Positions 7,700-15,557 of a stretch of 23,888 nucleotides of DNA are shown here, one piece after another. This DNA is from Firmicutes bacterium UBA5201 (GTDB lineage Bacteria > Bacillota > Clostridia > Peptostreptococcales > Acidaminobacteraceae). The stretch covers positions 175,929 to 199,816 of the forward strand of contig DHVT01000026.1 of assembly GCA_002412775.1 (NCBI GenBank), read 5' to 3'. A model generated the notes under the pieces. It was not told the DNA's origin, searched no databases, and was given only the letters and a program-made list of their open reading frames with translations. Within the stretch, counting starts at the first letter, position 1, and each line of letters opens with the position of its first letter. Made by a program: the position numbers and the translations under genes.

Positions 7700-8266
7700 A
7701 TGATTAATTCGCAAAAAAAATACGATTGGCTTTTTATAGGCACCTTGGCCTTTTTCTCTTTAGGAATGGTTCATATCATTTTCTCGTGGCTCGGTGTCAT
7801 TTGTATGGTGACGCCTTTTATAATGGCCGCACGCTCGGGGAAAAAACCATGGTGTACAACTCCATATTGTCCCAGAGCCCACTTTTTCACCAGATTTCTG
7901 AATCGTTACTCATTGAAAAAGAAAGCACCTGAGGGTTTGTTTTCAGAAAAGACAAAGCAACTGGTCCTCAGGCTATTTTGTATCAATCTTTTTTTTGCCA
8001 GCATGTCCACTTTGATGGTCTATTTGGGACGGCTCGAGCCCATGCTTTACGTGAGATTCTTGATGGCCTTTCCGATGCCATTTGATCTGCCTCAACTCTT
8101 GGAGTTGAACTTGCCTCAATTCTTGGTTCATGTGAGCTATCGCCTGTACTCCATCATGTTTACATCCACAATCATAGGTGTGGGACTCGGTTTGATCTAT
8201 AAGCCAAGGACATGGTGTGGCATTTGTCCGATTCAGACTTTGACCACCGTAAAAAATATACACTGA
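7700..8266 (+). CDS. Small membrane protein with NapH/NosR-like cysteine motifs
   Basis: A 188-residue membrane protein with about four hydrophobic segments (roughly 11-42, 90-108, 145-166). Two cysteine pairs flank the membrane part: WCTTPYCPR (Cys52, Cys57) and RTWCGICPIQT (Cys173, Cys176). The second recalls the RxWCxxxCP motif that follows the last helix in NapH, NosR and CcoG-type electron-transfer proteins, but no full 4Fe-4S ferredoxin motif is present. A role in redox or metal handling is therefore a guess. The ATG at 7700 follows AGGAG at five bases; the frame extends to 7574 but the earlier ATG would lie inside the permease gene region with no ribosome site. The gene is divergent from the ABC operon and separated from the protease by its own promoter. 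Confidence 0.8.
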   Translation: MINSQKKYDWLFIGTLAFFSLGMVHIIFSWLGVICMVTPFIMAARSGKKPWCTTPYCPRAHFFTRFLNRYSLKKKAPEGLFSEKTKQLVLRLFCINLFFASMSTLMVYLGRLEPMLYVRFLMAFPMPFDLPQLLELNLPQFLVHVSYRLYSIMFTSTIIGVGLGLIYKPRTWCGICPIQTLTTVKNIH

Positions 8267-8305
8267 AAATACAACGACTACAGTCACTTTATCTCGAATT
8301 AATTA

Positions 8306-8334
8306 TTGTATTCATTTGAGCTTGGTGGTATAAT
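8306..8334 (+). promoter_or_regulatory. Sigma-A-type promoter of the protease gene
   Basis: TTGTAT (8306-8311), a 17-base spacer and TATAAT (8329-8334) with an upstream TGG making an extended -10. Transcription would begin near 8341, about 30 bases before the ATG at 8373, whose ribosome site is GGAGGT (8361-8366). It fills the only gap between the preceding gene and the protease. Confidence 0.7.
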
Positions 8335-8372
8335 TTTAGTTACATTATGTCAACCAAAATGGAGGTCTACTG

Positions 8373-11300
8373 ATGACACATATACGTTTATCACATAAAT
8401 CCTTATTCATTACCACTTTGCTTCTTCTACTGGTTGCCTTTTTGGTGAGCGGCAACACGTATGCGTATAGTGAAGAACTGCCCACAGGTAGGGTACCCGG
8501 CGTCTTTACTGTTCGCTACAGTGACGGGCGATTCGAGACAAGAGCAATAGATGATCGAAAACCTTTGGACCAATTGGGATTGCCTCTGATGCTTTCCTCG
8601 ACGGCAAACCCTTTTGAGATTCTGGACCTTGCCATGATAGATGCACTGTCAGAACCTGATATTGTCTTTGTTGAACCGGTCTACTATTTAAGAAAAGAAG
8701 CTTTTGAACCGAATGATGTAAATGCAGCCGACAGGTGGCGATTTGACACGACAGGACTAACCGGCATTTGGCAACAAGTATTTGATCGTTACGTCCCTGG
8801 AAAATCAGGCAAAGAAGTCATTGTCGCCATCATTGATGATGGTATTACCACCTCACACCCAGATCTTAATGTCATTTCCGGATACGATTTCGCTGATAAT
8901 GACAACAATACAAATCCCACAGGTTCCCATGGCAATCATGTTGCGGGAATCGTCGGTGCTATCGGAAATAACGGCAAAGCCATCACTGGGGTGTACCCTG
9001 GAGTAAAACTGATGCCCCTTAAAGTCTTTAGTGATTCAGGTGGTGGAACAACTGAAGCCCTGGTGCTTGCCATCCGATACGCAGCAGACAATGGCGCCCA
9101 CATCATCAATATGAGCCTAAGTTATCAAAGCTATGTAGCTACTGTAGAGCAAGCTTTGACATACGCCGAAGGCAAAGGCGTTTTAATAGTTGCCGCTGCC
9201 GGTAACGATTCAAACCATTGGCTGATCGGGAGTCATTTTGATGAAGTGACCGGAGACGCACAAAAGGCTATTACTCTTACCTATCCCGCTTATCACGATA
9301 CCGTCTTCTCAGTTGGTTCTGTGCAGTATCGAAGTGACCAATTGGCCCTTTCTGACCAATTGGCCCTTTCCGACATAAGCAATGTCGGCAATAATTCTGC
9401 TTTTCTCGATGTGGTGGCACCTGGGTCCTCCATAACGAGTACATCCACTCAAGAATCGCTCATTGAAGTCAAATCCGGAACTTCTATGGCCACACCTCAT
9501 GTGGCTGGACTTATGGCCTTGATGAGGGCCCAATATCCATCGATCAGTTCTAGTGCCATATACGATGCCATCCGAAAAACTGCAAGCACCGCGATGACTC
9601 TTCCAGTTTACGACAGCATCAGTGATACTCAACTGAGGGGTGCAGGGCTGATTCAAATAGATAAGGCCCTAAAGTATTATCTGACTGATGGCCTGATCCT
9701 CAAAGGCAAAAATGCAACAAATACTGTAGACATTCCTTTTACATTCAATCCACTGATCAATACGTATACAGTCACCTTGGAGGAAAGTATCCATCAAGTA
9801 CAGCTCCAAATCGTAGGCAACGACCGGATTGATAGCATCCTCGTCGAAGATCTAGTCGCAACCGACGGCATTTCTGACTGGATTTCTTTCAATGGCACAA
9901 CCCTTCCAGTCACTTTTAAAACCCATTCTACTTCGGGGCATGAAGAGCAGTACACTATTCACTTTATCAGTACTGCAGAATCCAATAACGCTGACCTTGC
10001 CCTGAAAATCTTTGAACTTAAATTCTTAGATGTTGGAGAATCAATAGTTGAAGCTCCATTGGTGCTCTCCGCCAATGACTTTGTAGAGAATTCATTGCGT
10101 TACATTTACCCAATCAACGCGAGAAAAGTCCAAGTAACCTACAATCAAGACCAATACATCATACCCTACAACTTTTCAGTGGGTTCCCCTGATCCCATCA
10201 GCACGCCTTCAGGAGAACGCACCATTGAACTCAATGGCATGAGAAATATTATTGCTTTGCAACTGGTTAATGGGGACTCACAAATCAATTACAATATAAC
10301 ATTGGATAGCGAAGCCACAACAAATTTGAACCTATCCGCCCTTGCCTTGTCATCTGGCACTCTGTCACCTGCATTCAGTAGCGATACACTTGGCTATACA
10401 GCCTTTGTTTCCAACAGTACAAGCCAAATAACGGTCACCACCACTCTAGTGGATCCGCGGGCGCAGGTTCATATTAACGGTGTTCTGGGCAACACTAAAA
10501 CCGTACCACTTAATGTCGGTGCAAACACCATAAACCTCGTTACTAGAGCGAATATCACAGACTATCCAGATGCTCTAACGACCAAGACTACAACTTTGAC
10601 CGTCACACGTGCAGATGCACCACCTCCAGCTCCTGCACCAGCACCGGCTCCTGCTCCAGCTCCAGCTCCAGCTCCTGCTCCGGCACCTGCTCCTGCTCCT
10701 GCACCAGCTCCTGCTCCTGCACCAACACCAGCGCCGCCAGTAGAAGAAACGGTGATTGTTGAGGAAGACGATGGTACTATTTCCTCCACCACCACACCGA
10801 CAGAGCAAAGTATTCAAGCGGCACATGCAAATGAAACCACCATCTTTGATGTAAAAGCTCCGACTGCTATAGTTGATCAGCAAGTACTGATTTTGAATGA
10901 ATCAACACTTAAACTTCTTAGCAGTTCCAACAGAGATATTACATTGGCGTTTAATACATTACGGGTTGAATTGCCTTACAGCCTTATAAAAAGCGCTAAA
11001 AACGAACTTCGATTCACTTACACCACTAAAAATACCGGCAGCTTGCAAATCACCGATACCTCATCGCCCTATACCTTCAAATTGATGCGGGACGGTAATG
11101 AAGTAAAGCAATTCACAGATGCCATCAAGTTGGAACTGCGGTATACCCCTTCAAGAGTTAGAGATATTAAGAAACTGGCCGTTTACTACTTGGACCCGAA
11201 ACTCAATTCCTGGACTTATGCAGGCGGTCAAGTGACTGGCAGTGGCCGAATCACTTTCAGTGCCACGCATTTTTCCACTTATCAGGTAAAAAATTTCGAT

Positions 11301-11846
11301 ATCACCTTTACTGACATCACAAACCACTGGGCAAAACGCACTGTAGAAATAATGGCCTCCAGGCGGATCACCAGCGGGGTAAGCCCAACTGAATTTGCAC
11401 CCAATGCACCAGTAACCAATGCGCAGTTCATAGCCTTGCTCACTCGTATGCTTGCGTTGCCTGACCGGGTATCTGTTCTGCCCTATAGTGATCTGAATCC
11501 AGGTGCCTGGTATATGCCAGAACTCAGAAAAGCTCAGGCTCATGGTCTTTTGACCGATGCCTACAGTGGAACGCTTGATCCCGATGCACCCATTGAACGT
11601 CAAGTGATGGCAAAACTCCTGGTCAATGCCTATGGCATTCGAAATCGCATAGACACAGAAACATTGCTGTTGAAAGAAGTCATCGTCTTTAAAGATGAAG
11701 GCATGATCGATCCTGAGTTCAACCGCGCTGTGCGCCTCGCCTTTGAACTGGGCTTCATCCAGGGTACTCCCGAGGGTTACTACCTGCCAAAACAAGGTGC
11801 GACAAGGGCCGAAGCCATGACAGTGCTGTACCTTTCCTTCAAATAA
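8373..11846 (+). CDS. Subtilisin-like serine protease with cadherin-like and three SLH domains
   Basis: Secreted, cell-wall-attached S8 peptidase of 1157 residues. A signal peptide (about 1-31, ending near NTYAYS) and a propeptide-like region precede the catalytic domain (about 140-430). The triad is Asp155 in VAIIDDGI, His186 in SHGNHVAGI and Ser371 in SGTSMATPHVAG, with oxyanion Asn278 in AAAGND. HGN replaces the common HGT. Then come beta-rich segments, including a cadherin-like sandwich repeat (LSALALSSGTLSPAFSSDTL, about 650-745), a Pro-Ala linker (750-789), another beta-rich region, and three SLH modules (about 978-1035, 1040-1095, 1100-1157). Only the last SLH keeps TRAE; the first two have TNAQ and ERQV, which may weaken binding to pyruvylated wall polymer. 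An 18-base tandem duplication lies within the catalytic domain. The cadherin-like label rests on pattern alone. Confidence 0.95.
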   Translation: MTHIRLSHKSLFITTLLLLLVAFLVSGNTYAYSEELPTGRVPGVFTVRYSDGRFETRAIDDRKPLDQLGLPLMLSSTANPFEILDLAMIDALSEPDIVFVEPVYYLRKEAFEPNDVNAADRWRFDTTGLTGIWQQVFDRYVPGKSGKEVIVAIIDDGITTSHPDLNVISGYDFADNDNNTNPTGSHGNHVAGIVGAIGNNGKAITGVYPGVKLMPLKVFSDSGGGTTEALVLAIRYAADNGAHIINMSLSYQSYVATVEQALTYAEGKGVLIVAAAGNDSNHWLIGSHFDEVTGDAQKAITLTYPAYHDTVFSVGSVQYRSDQLALSDQLALSDISNVGNNSAFLDVVAPGSSITSTSTQESLIEVKSGTSMATPHVAGLMALMRAQYPSISSSAIYDAIRKTASTAMTLPVYDSISDTQLRGAGLIQIDKALKYYLTDGLILKGKNATNTVDIPFTFNPLINTYTVTLEESIHQVQLQIVGNDRIDSILVEDLVATDGISDWISFNGTTLPVTFKTHSTSGHEEQYTIHFISTAESNNADLALKIFELKFLDVGESIVEAPLVLSANDFVENSLRYIYPINARKVQVTYNQDQYIIPYNFSVGSPDPISTPSGERTIELNGMRNIIALQLVNGDSQINYNITLDSEATTNLNLSALALSSGTLSPAFSSDTLGYTAFVSNSTSQITVTTTLVDPRAQVHINGVLGNTKTVPLNVGANTINLVTRANITDYPDALTTKTTTLTVTRADAPPPAPAPAPAPAPAPAPAPAPAPAPAPAPAPAPAPTPAPPVEETVIVEEDDGTISSTTTPTEQSIQAAHANETTIFDVKAPTAIVDQQVLILNESTLKLLSSSNRDITLAFNTLRVELPYSLIKSAKNELRFTYTTKNTGSLQITDTSSPYTFKLMRDGNEVKQFTDAIKLELRYTPSRVRDIKKLAVYYLDPKLNSWTYAGGQVTGSGRITFSATHFSTYQVKNFDITFTDITNHWAKRTVEIMASRRITSGVSPTEFAPNAPVTNAQFIALLTRMLALPDRVSVLPYSDLNPGAWYMPELRKAQAHGLLTDAYSGTLDPDAPIERQVMAKLLVNAYGIRNRIDTETLLLKEVIVFKDEGMIDPEFNRAVRLAFELGFIQGTPEGYYLPKQGATRAEAMTVLYLSFK
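9335..9370 (+). repeat. Perfect 18-bp tandem duplication in the protease domain
   Basis: The unit TGACCAATTGGCCCTTTC occurs twice without a mismatch (9335-9352 and 9353-9370), encoding two copies of SDQLAL in a row (residues 321-332) followed by a third SD. It is in frame and lies between the oxyanion asparagine and the catalytic serine, so it adds six residues to a surface loop. The lack of any divergence suggests a recent slippage event. Confidence 0.95.
10620..10739 (+). repeat. Pro-Ala repeat linker
   Basis: Forty codons encode an almost unbroken Pro-Ala alternation (residues 750-789) from a degenerate hexanucleotide mix of GCTCCT, GCACCA, GCTCCA and GCACCG. It separates the catalytic and cadherin-like half from the SLH half and is probably an extended wall-spanning spacer. 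The alternating third-base usage shows it is not a simple perfect microsatellite, but length variation between strains is likely. Confidence 0.95.
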
Positions 11847-11852
11847 TAAAAG

Positions 11853-11898
11853 AAAAAAAGTAGTGACCCTGCACCCAGTGCAATGTCACTACTTTTTT
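11853..11898. terminator. Bidirectional terminator between protease and PrcB-like lipoprotein
   Basis: AAAAAAGTAGTGAC (11854-11867) and GTCACTACTTTTTT (11885-11898) pair perfectly over 14 bases, with TGCAC/GTGCA extending the stem inward. A-rich and T-rich flanks give U-tracts on both strands, fitting the convergent genes on either side. Confidence 0.9.
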
Positions 11899-11912
11899 AA
11901 GTTGTTTAACTG

Positions 11913-12641
11913 TTATTCCAGCGCTTCGATTCTAATCAGTTGATATTGTCCCTCTTCCGTCAATTGGTAGGTGACTTTGACAGCATCTCCCGATTCAATT
12001 CCACTTATGAGCTCACCCATAATGTAATTTCTGAATACCATAAAATCTTCACCGACGGTCACTTCAATACTGTTGTTGTCGATTTGACCCACATATATTC
12101 CTTCAACAGTTTCCTGTGCGCTAAGATCAACTTCTTTTCGATCAAATGCTTCGCCATCCTGGTTCACAATTGAAAAATCATCTGTTGTCCCTTTAAATTG
12201 AATCAGAACAAATGGATATTCAATGGCTTGTGTGACCATTGCATCGGGATCTGGTGATGTCTCACTCACAGATACATTGGTTTTACCTTCGTTGTCTTCG
12301 ACCAAAAGCACTTCAATTCCAAATCCACCCGTTGCTTTCAGACCAGAAGCGATCAATAGGATATAACCGCCATCACTTTCCCAATAATTATAACCTCTTT
12401 CCAGTTTCAACTGGTCGACTTCGTTTTGAAGTTCGCCATTCAAGGCATCAAACCCAATAATTTCAAACTCGATCTCGTTGACCGCTATTCCATTTCCCGG
12501 TTTTTCTTCCCCAATCGGTTCTTCATCATCCATCGGCTCTTCACCGACTATCGGCTCCTCTTTTTTTGCACATCCTGCAAACACCATCGAGCCAATTAAA
12601 AGCATCGTTAAAGCACTTATAATCAATTTTCTTTTTTTCAT
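11913..12641 (-). CDS. Lipoprotein with PrcB-like domain
   Basis: A 242-residue exported lipoprotein. MKKRKLIISALTMLLIG begins a signal peptide with lipobox VFAGC (lipid-bearing Cys24), followed by an acidic spacer with repeated EEP motifs (about 28-48). The central part, around GGYILLIASGLKATGGFGIE and SPDPDAMVTQAIEYPFVLI, resembles the PrcB family, named after a subunit of the Treponema denticola subtilisin-type protease complex; I place it there on pattern, not on a search. The C-terminal 65 residues form a second small beta-rich region (VEGIYVGQIDNNSIEVTV). AGGAG precedes the ATG at about nine bases. It converges on the SLH protease, with which it might act, but the genes are not co-transcribed. 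Confidence 0.75.
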   Translation of the reverse strand: MKKRKLIISALTMLLIGSMVFAGCAKKEEPIVGEEPMDDEEPIGEEKPGNGIAVNEIEFEIIGFDALNGELQNEVDQLKLERGYNYWESDGGYILLIASGLKATGGFGIEVLLVEDNEGKTNVSVSETSPDPDAMVTQAIEYPFVLIQFKGTTDDFSIVNQDGEAFDRKEVDLSAQETVEGIYVGQIDNNSIEVTVGEDFMVFRNYIMGELISGIESGDAVKVTYQLTEEGQYQLIRIEALE

Positions 12642-12800
12642 AATTCAATTCTCCTTTCAAACATTTTAACACCCACCAAAGTCAGTATATCAGTAAGACG
12701 AAAAAAAATAAGGAAAAGTTCCATTTATTTATAAGATTTTAACCCAATTCCAACGTTTCTATGAGATTATGATAAAAGCAACAAAAAAATGGGGGGACAT

Positions 12801-13997
12801 ATGAAATCCAGTATTTACATAGAAAAAATCGAATACTATATAGAGTCATGGAACAACAAAGAATTTGAACCGCTTTCCTCTAATAAGATACCCTATTACA
12901 ACAAATTGAACCTGTTTTGGAGGCTAAGACATCGGGTGAACAAATTCTTTAAAAATCTATCCAGTCAACCGAAAGTCAATCTGAAAGATTTATCTGAGGA
13001 TCATCATCTCATGCGGTTATTGGACCTTTGGCTGGGTGTCAATGCCAGCGAATTCAGCTCATCCATCCAGGGCAGTTACGTGAATTCAACCGAGGATTTT
13101 GTGAATCGGGTCAAGTCAAGATGGCCAGATATGACAGATGAAAATATATTCCAGGCGCTTCGAAACGTCTGGATCATGAATCTGATTCAGGTGATTGCAG
13201 AGACTTCCGTAGTTTTGACAGATTCAATGTTCGCTTATTCCATGCTTTATCCTCTCACCGATAACATCATGGATAGTGTCGCCATTTCAAAATCCGAAAA
13301 ACAGGATTTTGTGGAACGTTTGGAAAAGCGTCTCAAAGGTGAATCCATCCTTCCTGTATTGCCGGAAGAAATCGATATTTACAGTATGATCGACCTGATT
13401 GAGGCTCAATACGACAGACATACCCATCCCAAGATCTACGATAGCATCCTGGAGATCCATTATGCTCAAAGCGAGAGTTTGAAACAGCAATACGAACCAA
13501 TGGAGATTGGCGATCTGATCCATACGACTTTTCGTAAAGGCGCCGCATCGGTCATCGCCGATGGTTATCTGGTCATGGGGGATTTGAACTCAAAATGGCT
13601 TGATTTCTTGTGTGGTTATGGCATTGTACTTCAGCTGGCGGATGATCTTCAAGATATGGCCGAAGATGAAGCAAACCACCACAAAACCTTATTCTCAAGT
13701 ACTTTGGATCCTGAGACACTATCACATGACACCCAAAAGTTGATTCAGTTGTCCAGACAGACACTAAGATTCATGCCCTGCAAATCCTCTTGGTTGAAAT
13801 CGCAGATTATGTCCCTGATCAATAGGAGCATGCAGTTTCTGATCAGCGATGCCATCCATAACCATCGATCCAAGTTTCCAAAACCATTCTACAAAGAGTA
13901 TGACAAATTCCATCCGATTGGACTAAAGAATCACTCGAAACTCAAGGTGCTGTGTGGCAGTTTGATGGAAAATATAAAACCTAAAGTGACCTATTGA
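12801..13997 (+). CDS. Class I isoprenoid-synthase-like protein
   Basis: A 398-residue, largely helical protein with no signal peptide. Two features suggest the polyprenyl-synthase fold: LYPLTDNIMDS (Asp154 and Asp158), resembling a degenerate first aspartate-rich motif, and GYGIVLQLADDLQDMAED (Asp281, Asp282, Asp285), closely resembling the second DDxxD motif. In this family the two motifs bind magnesium and the allylic diphosphate. The spacing of about 125 residues fits. Otherwise the sequence is unlike FPP, GGPP or long-chain synthases, with a roughly 150-residue N-terminal extension before motif one and a basic C-terminus. Substrate and product are unknown. The start at 12801 follows GGGGGG by four bases; an in-frame ATG at 12789 lacks a ribosome site. 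It is a single-gene unit ended by its own terminator. Confidence 0.75.
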   Translation: MKSSIYIEKIEYYIESWNNKEFEPLSSNKIPYYNKLNLFWRLRHRVNKFFKNLSSQPKVNLKDLSEDHHLMRLLDLWLGVNASEFSSSIQGSYVNSTEDFVNRVKSRWPDMTDENIFQALRNVWIMNLIQVIAETSVVLTDSMFAYSMLYPLTDNIMDSVAISKSEKQDFVERLEKRLKGESILPVLPEEIDIYSMIDLIEAQYDRHTHPKIYDSILEIHYAQSESLKQQYEPMEIGDLIHTTFRKGAASVIADGYLVMGDLNSKWLDFLCGYGIVLQLADDLQDMAEDEANHHKTLFSSTLDPETLSHDTQKLIQLSRQTLRFMPCKSSWLKSQIMSLINRSMQFLISDAIHNHRSKFPKPFYKEYDKFHPIGLKNHSKLKVLCGSLMENIKPKVTY

Positions 13998-14005
13998 AAG
14001 AGTAA

Positions 14006-14052
14006 AAAAGATACATAAGTGTTTTGGCACTCATGTATCTTTGATTTTTTTG
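14006..14052 (+). terminator. Terminator after the isoprenoid-synthase-like gene
   Basis: AAAGATACAT (14007-14016) pairs with ATGTATCTTT (14033-14042), with an inner AGTG/CACT stem, and is followed by a run of seven T (14045-14051). It starts ten bases after the stop codon. Confidence 0.85.
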
Positions 14053-14090
14053 CGATAAAAAGTTCTCAATTGACGTCGCAAGATGTCTCG

Positions 14091-14193
14091 AGGAGTTGAT
14101 TCTCTATTTCCATTCAGAACATAGAGACATAGGCTCCTGTGTTTGCAGGCAAACACCACGTCGCCCAATATAAGGGCGAACGCCCTTATATTG
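14091..14193. other. Cluster of inverted repeats, possible structured RNA
   Basis: Three dyads fill the gap between two convergent genes. AGGAG (14091-14095) and CTCCT (14134-14138) enclose TCTCTAT/ATAGAGA (14101-14107, 14121-14127). GTGTTTGC and GCAAACAC (14139-14146, 14149-14156) form a perfect 8-bp stem. CAATATAAGGGCG and CGCCCTTATATTG (14166-14178, 14181-14193) form a perfect 13-bp stem. The last lies four bases after the M29 stop codon and probably protects or ends that transcript, though no U-tract follows. No open reading frame of interest is seen. Confidence 0.55.
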
Positions 14194-14196
14194 TAT

Positions 14197-15429
14197 TCAA
14201 AAAACCCAATTGCCACTTTCAAATAGTTTGACCATACGGCCATCTTTTTCAAAAGCCGTGATTTCCATTTCTGGACCACCCACCATGAAATCCACATGAA
14301 TCAAGCTGAAATTCGCACCTTTTGCCTCAAGTTCCTCCTGAGTCAGGTCCGAACCATTTTGCATCGCATAAGCATAAGCTCTACCAAGTGCCAAGTGCAC
14401 CGAAGCGTTTTCATCAAACAAAGTGTTGTTGAACAAAATGCCAGTATTGGAGATTGGTGAATCATCTTGTACAAGTGCGATCTCACCCAGATATCTCGCG
14501 CCCTCATCATTGTCCATCAATCTTTCAAGAACCTCTTTGCCTTTACCGGCATAGAAGTCCACCACTTTGCCATCTTTGAACGTGAACCCGAAATCATCGA
14601 CGAGCTTGCCGTTTAAACTTAGTGGTTTCGTTGCTTTGAGCGTTCCATTGACTTTCAATCTATGAGGAGTAGTAAACACTTCCTCTGTTGGAATATTTGC
14701 GACAAAGTCGTCTCCACCCAAACTCTCCTTTGATCCTCCCATCCAATAGTGTTCATCTGCAAGGAAAATTTCAAGATCCGTTCCTGGTGCTTTAAGCACA
14801 ATTTTATCAAACTGTTTTTCATTCAAGTAATTTTTGTATTTCTTGAGATTCATATCATGAATCTTCCATGCTTCGACAGGATCGTTCTCACTGACTCTCG
14901 TCGCATCGAAAATCTTTTGCCACAAGGCATCGGTGGCTTCTTCCACATCCATTTCAGGAAATACGCTCAGAGCCCAATCCGGCGATGGAACAGCCACTAT
15001 GGACCATTTTGTCCTGCCTGTCATTCTATATTTCATTGCAGGTGCCATGGCCATGGATGCTGTTTTTTGATCTTTTGCCACAGTGTCGCCAGGGATATCT
15101 TTCAAAAGTTCCGGATTTGGGGCGGAGATGAACAAATGATGATAATTGTCTTCATACATGGCAACCAACATGTTGACTTTCCATTCAGGATAATGCTCAA
15201 AAACATAATCCTTGGCATTTTCATAGCGTGCGAGCACCATCTCATCATCCCCGAGCATAAATTCCACATGCTTTGCTCCTGCGGCATATGCCTTCTTCAT
15301 GATTGCTCTGGCAAGTGGCAAACCTGAAACATTTCCACCAATGATCAGACCTTCTTGAGGTTTTAGGTTGATTCCTACGTTCACAGCCAAATCAGCATAT
15401 TTTTCAAGTTCTTTGCTGTAATTTTTCAT
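14197..15429 (-). CDS. M29 family aminopeptidase
   Basis: Cytoplasmic metal-dependent aminopeptidase of the M29 (AmpS/PepS/thermophilic) family, removing N-terminal residues from peptides. The 410-residue length is usual. Recognisable blocks are YADLAVNVGINLKPQEGLII at the N-terminus, NIPTEEVFTTPHRLKVNG, YLGEIALV, FDENASVHLALGRAYAYA and LIHVDFMVGGPEMEI. The expected metal ligands are present: Glu250, Glu316, His345, His378 and Asp380. There is no signal peptide. A GGAGG lies four bases before the ATG. It stands alone on the minus strand, back to back with the NamA gene, with overlapping promoter regions. A role in peptide turnover would suit a peptide-fermenting organism, but that lifestyle is an inference. 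Confidence 0.95.
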   Translation of the reverse strand: MKNYSKELEKYADLAVNVGINLKPQEGLIIGGNVSGLPLARAIMKKAYAAGAKHVEFMLGDDEMVLARYENAKDYVFEHYPEWKVNMLVAMYEDNYHHLFISAPNPELLKDIPGDTVAKDQKTASMAMAPAMKYRMTGRTKWSIVAVPSPDWALSVFPEMDVEEATDALWQKIFDATRVSENDPVEAWKIHDMNLKKYKNYLNEKQFDKIVLKAPGTDLEIFLADEHYWMGGSKESLGGDDFVANIPTEEVFTTPHRLKVNGTLKATKPLSLNGKLVDDFGFTFKDGKVVDFYAGKGKEVLERLMDNDEGARYLGEIALVQDDSPISNTGILFNNTLFDENASVHLALGRAYAYAMQNGSDLTQEELEAKGANFSLIHVDFMVGGPEMEITAFEKDGRMVKLFESGNWVF

Positions 15430-15462
15430 AAACCCTCCATAAAAAAATATTTTGATACTCTA

Positions 15463-15491
15463 ATTCTAGCATTTTTCACTTAAACAGCCAA
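15463..15491 (-). promoter_or_regulatory. Promoter of the M29 aminopeptidase
   Basis: On the minus strand TTGGCT (15486-15491), a 17-base spacer and TAGAAT (15463-15468) preceded by TGC, an extended -10. It lies about 35 bases before the ATG. Confidence 0.55.
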
Positions 15492-15500
15492 GAAAAAATG

Positions 15501-15528
15501 TTTAGTCCCACGAACAATTTGGTATACT
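15501..15528 (+). promoter_or_regulatory. Promoter of namA
   Basis: TATACT (15523-15528) with an upstream TGG makes an extended -10; TTTAGT (15501-15506) is a weak -35 at 16 bases. It is back to back with the aminopeptidase promoter, their -35 regions being about ten bases apart. Confidence 0.5.
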
Positions 15529-15557
15529 TGAAGAAATGAAAAGAATATGGAGGACTT

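Noticed and set aside
10620..10739. Possible CRISPR-like or minisatellite array
   Set aside because: The repeats are contiguous degenerate hexamers without spacers, in frame and encoding a Pro-Ala linker.
10562..10883. Minus-strand open frames rich in Gly-Ala or Arg-Cys-Trp
   Set aside because: They are antisense readings of the Pro-Ala repeat, have no ribosome site and resemble no protein family.
11151..11795. A 214-codon minus-strand open frame
   Set aside because: It lies wholly opposite the SLH region of the protease, which has clear domain matches; the antisense protein has no recognisable domain or ribosome site.
14749..15327. A 192-codon plus-strand open frame
   Set aside because: It is antisense to the well-conserved M29 aminopeptidase and has a Cys/His/Phe-rich composition typical of antisense reading.
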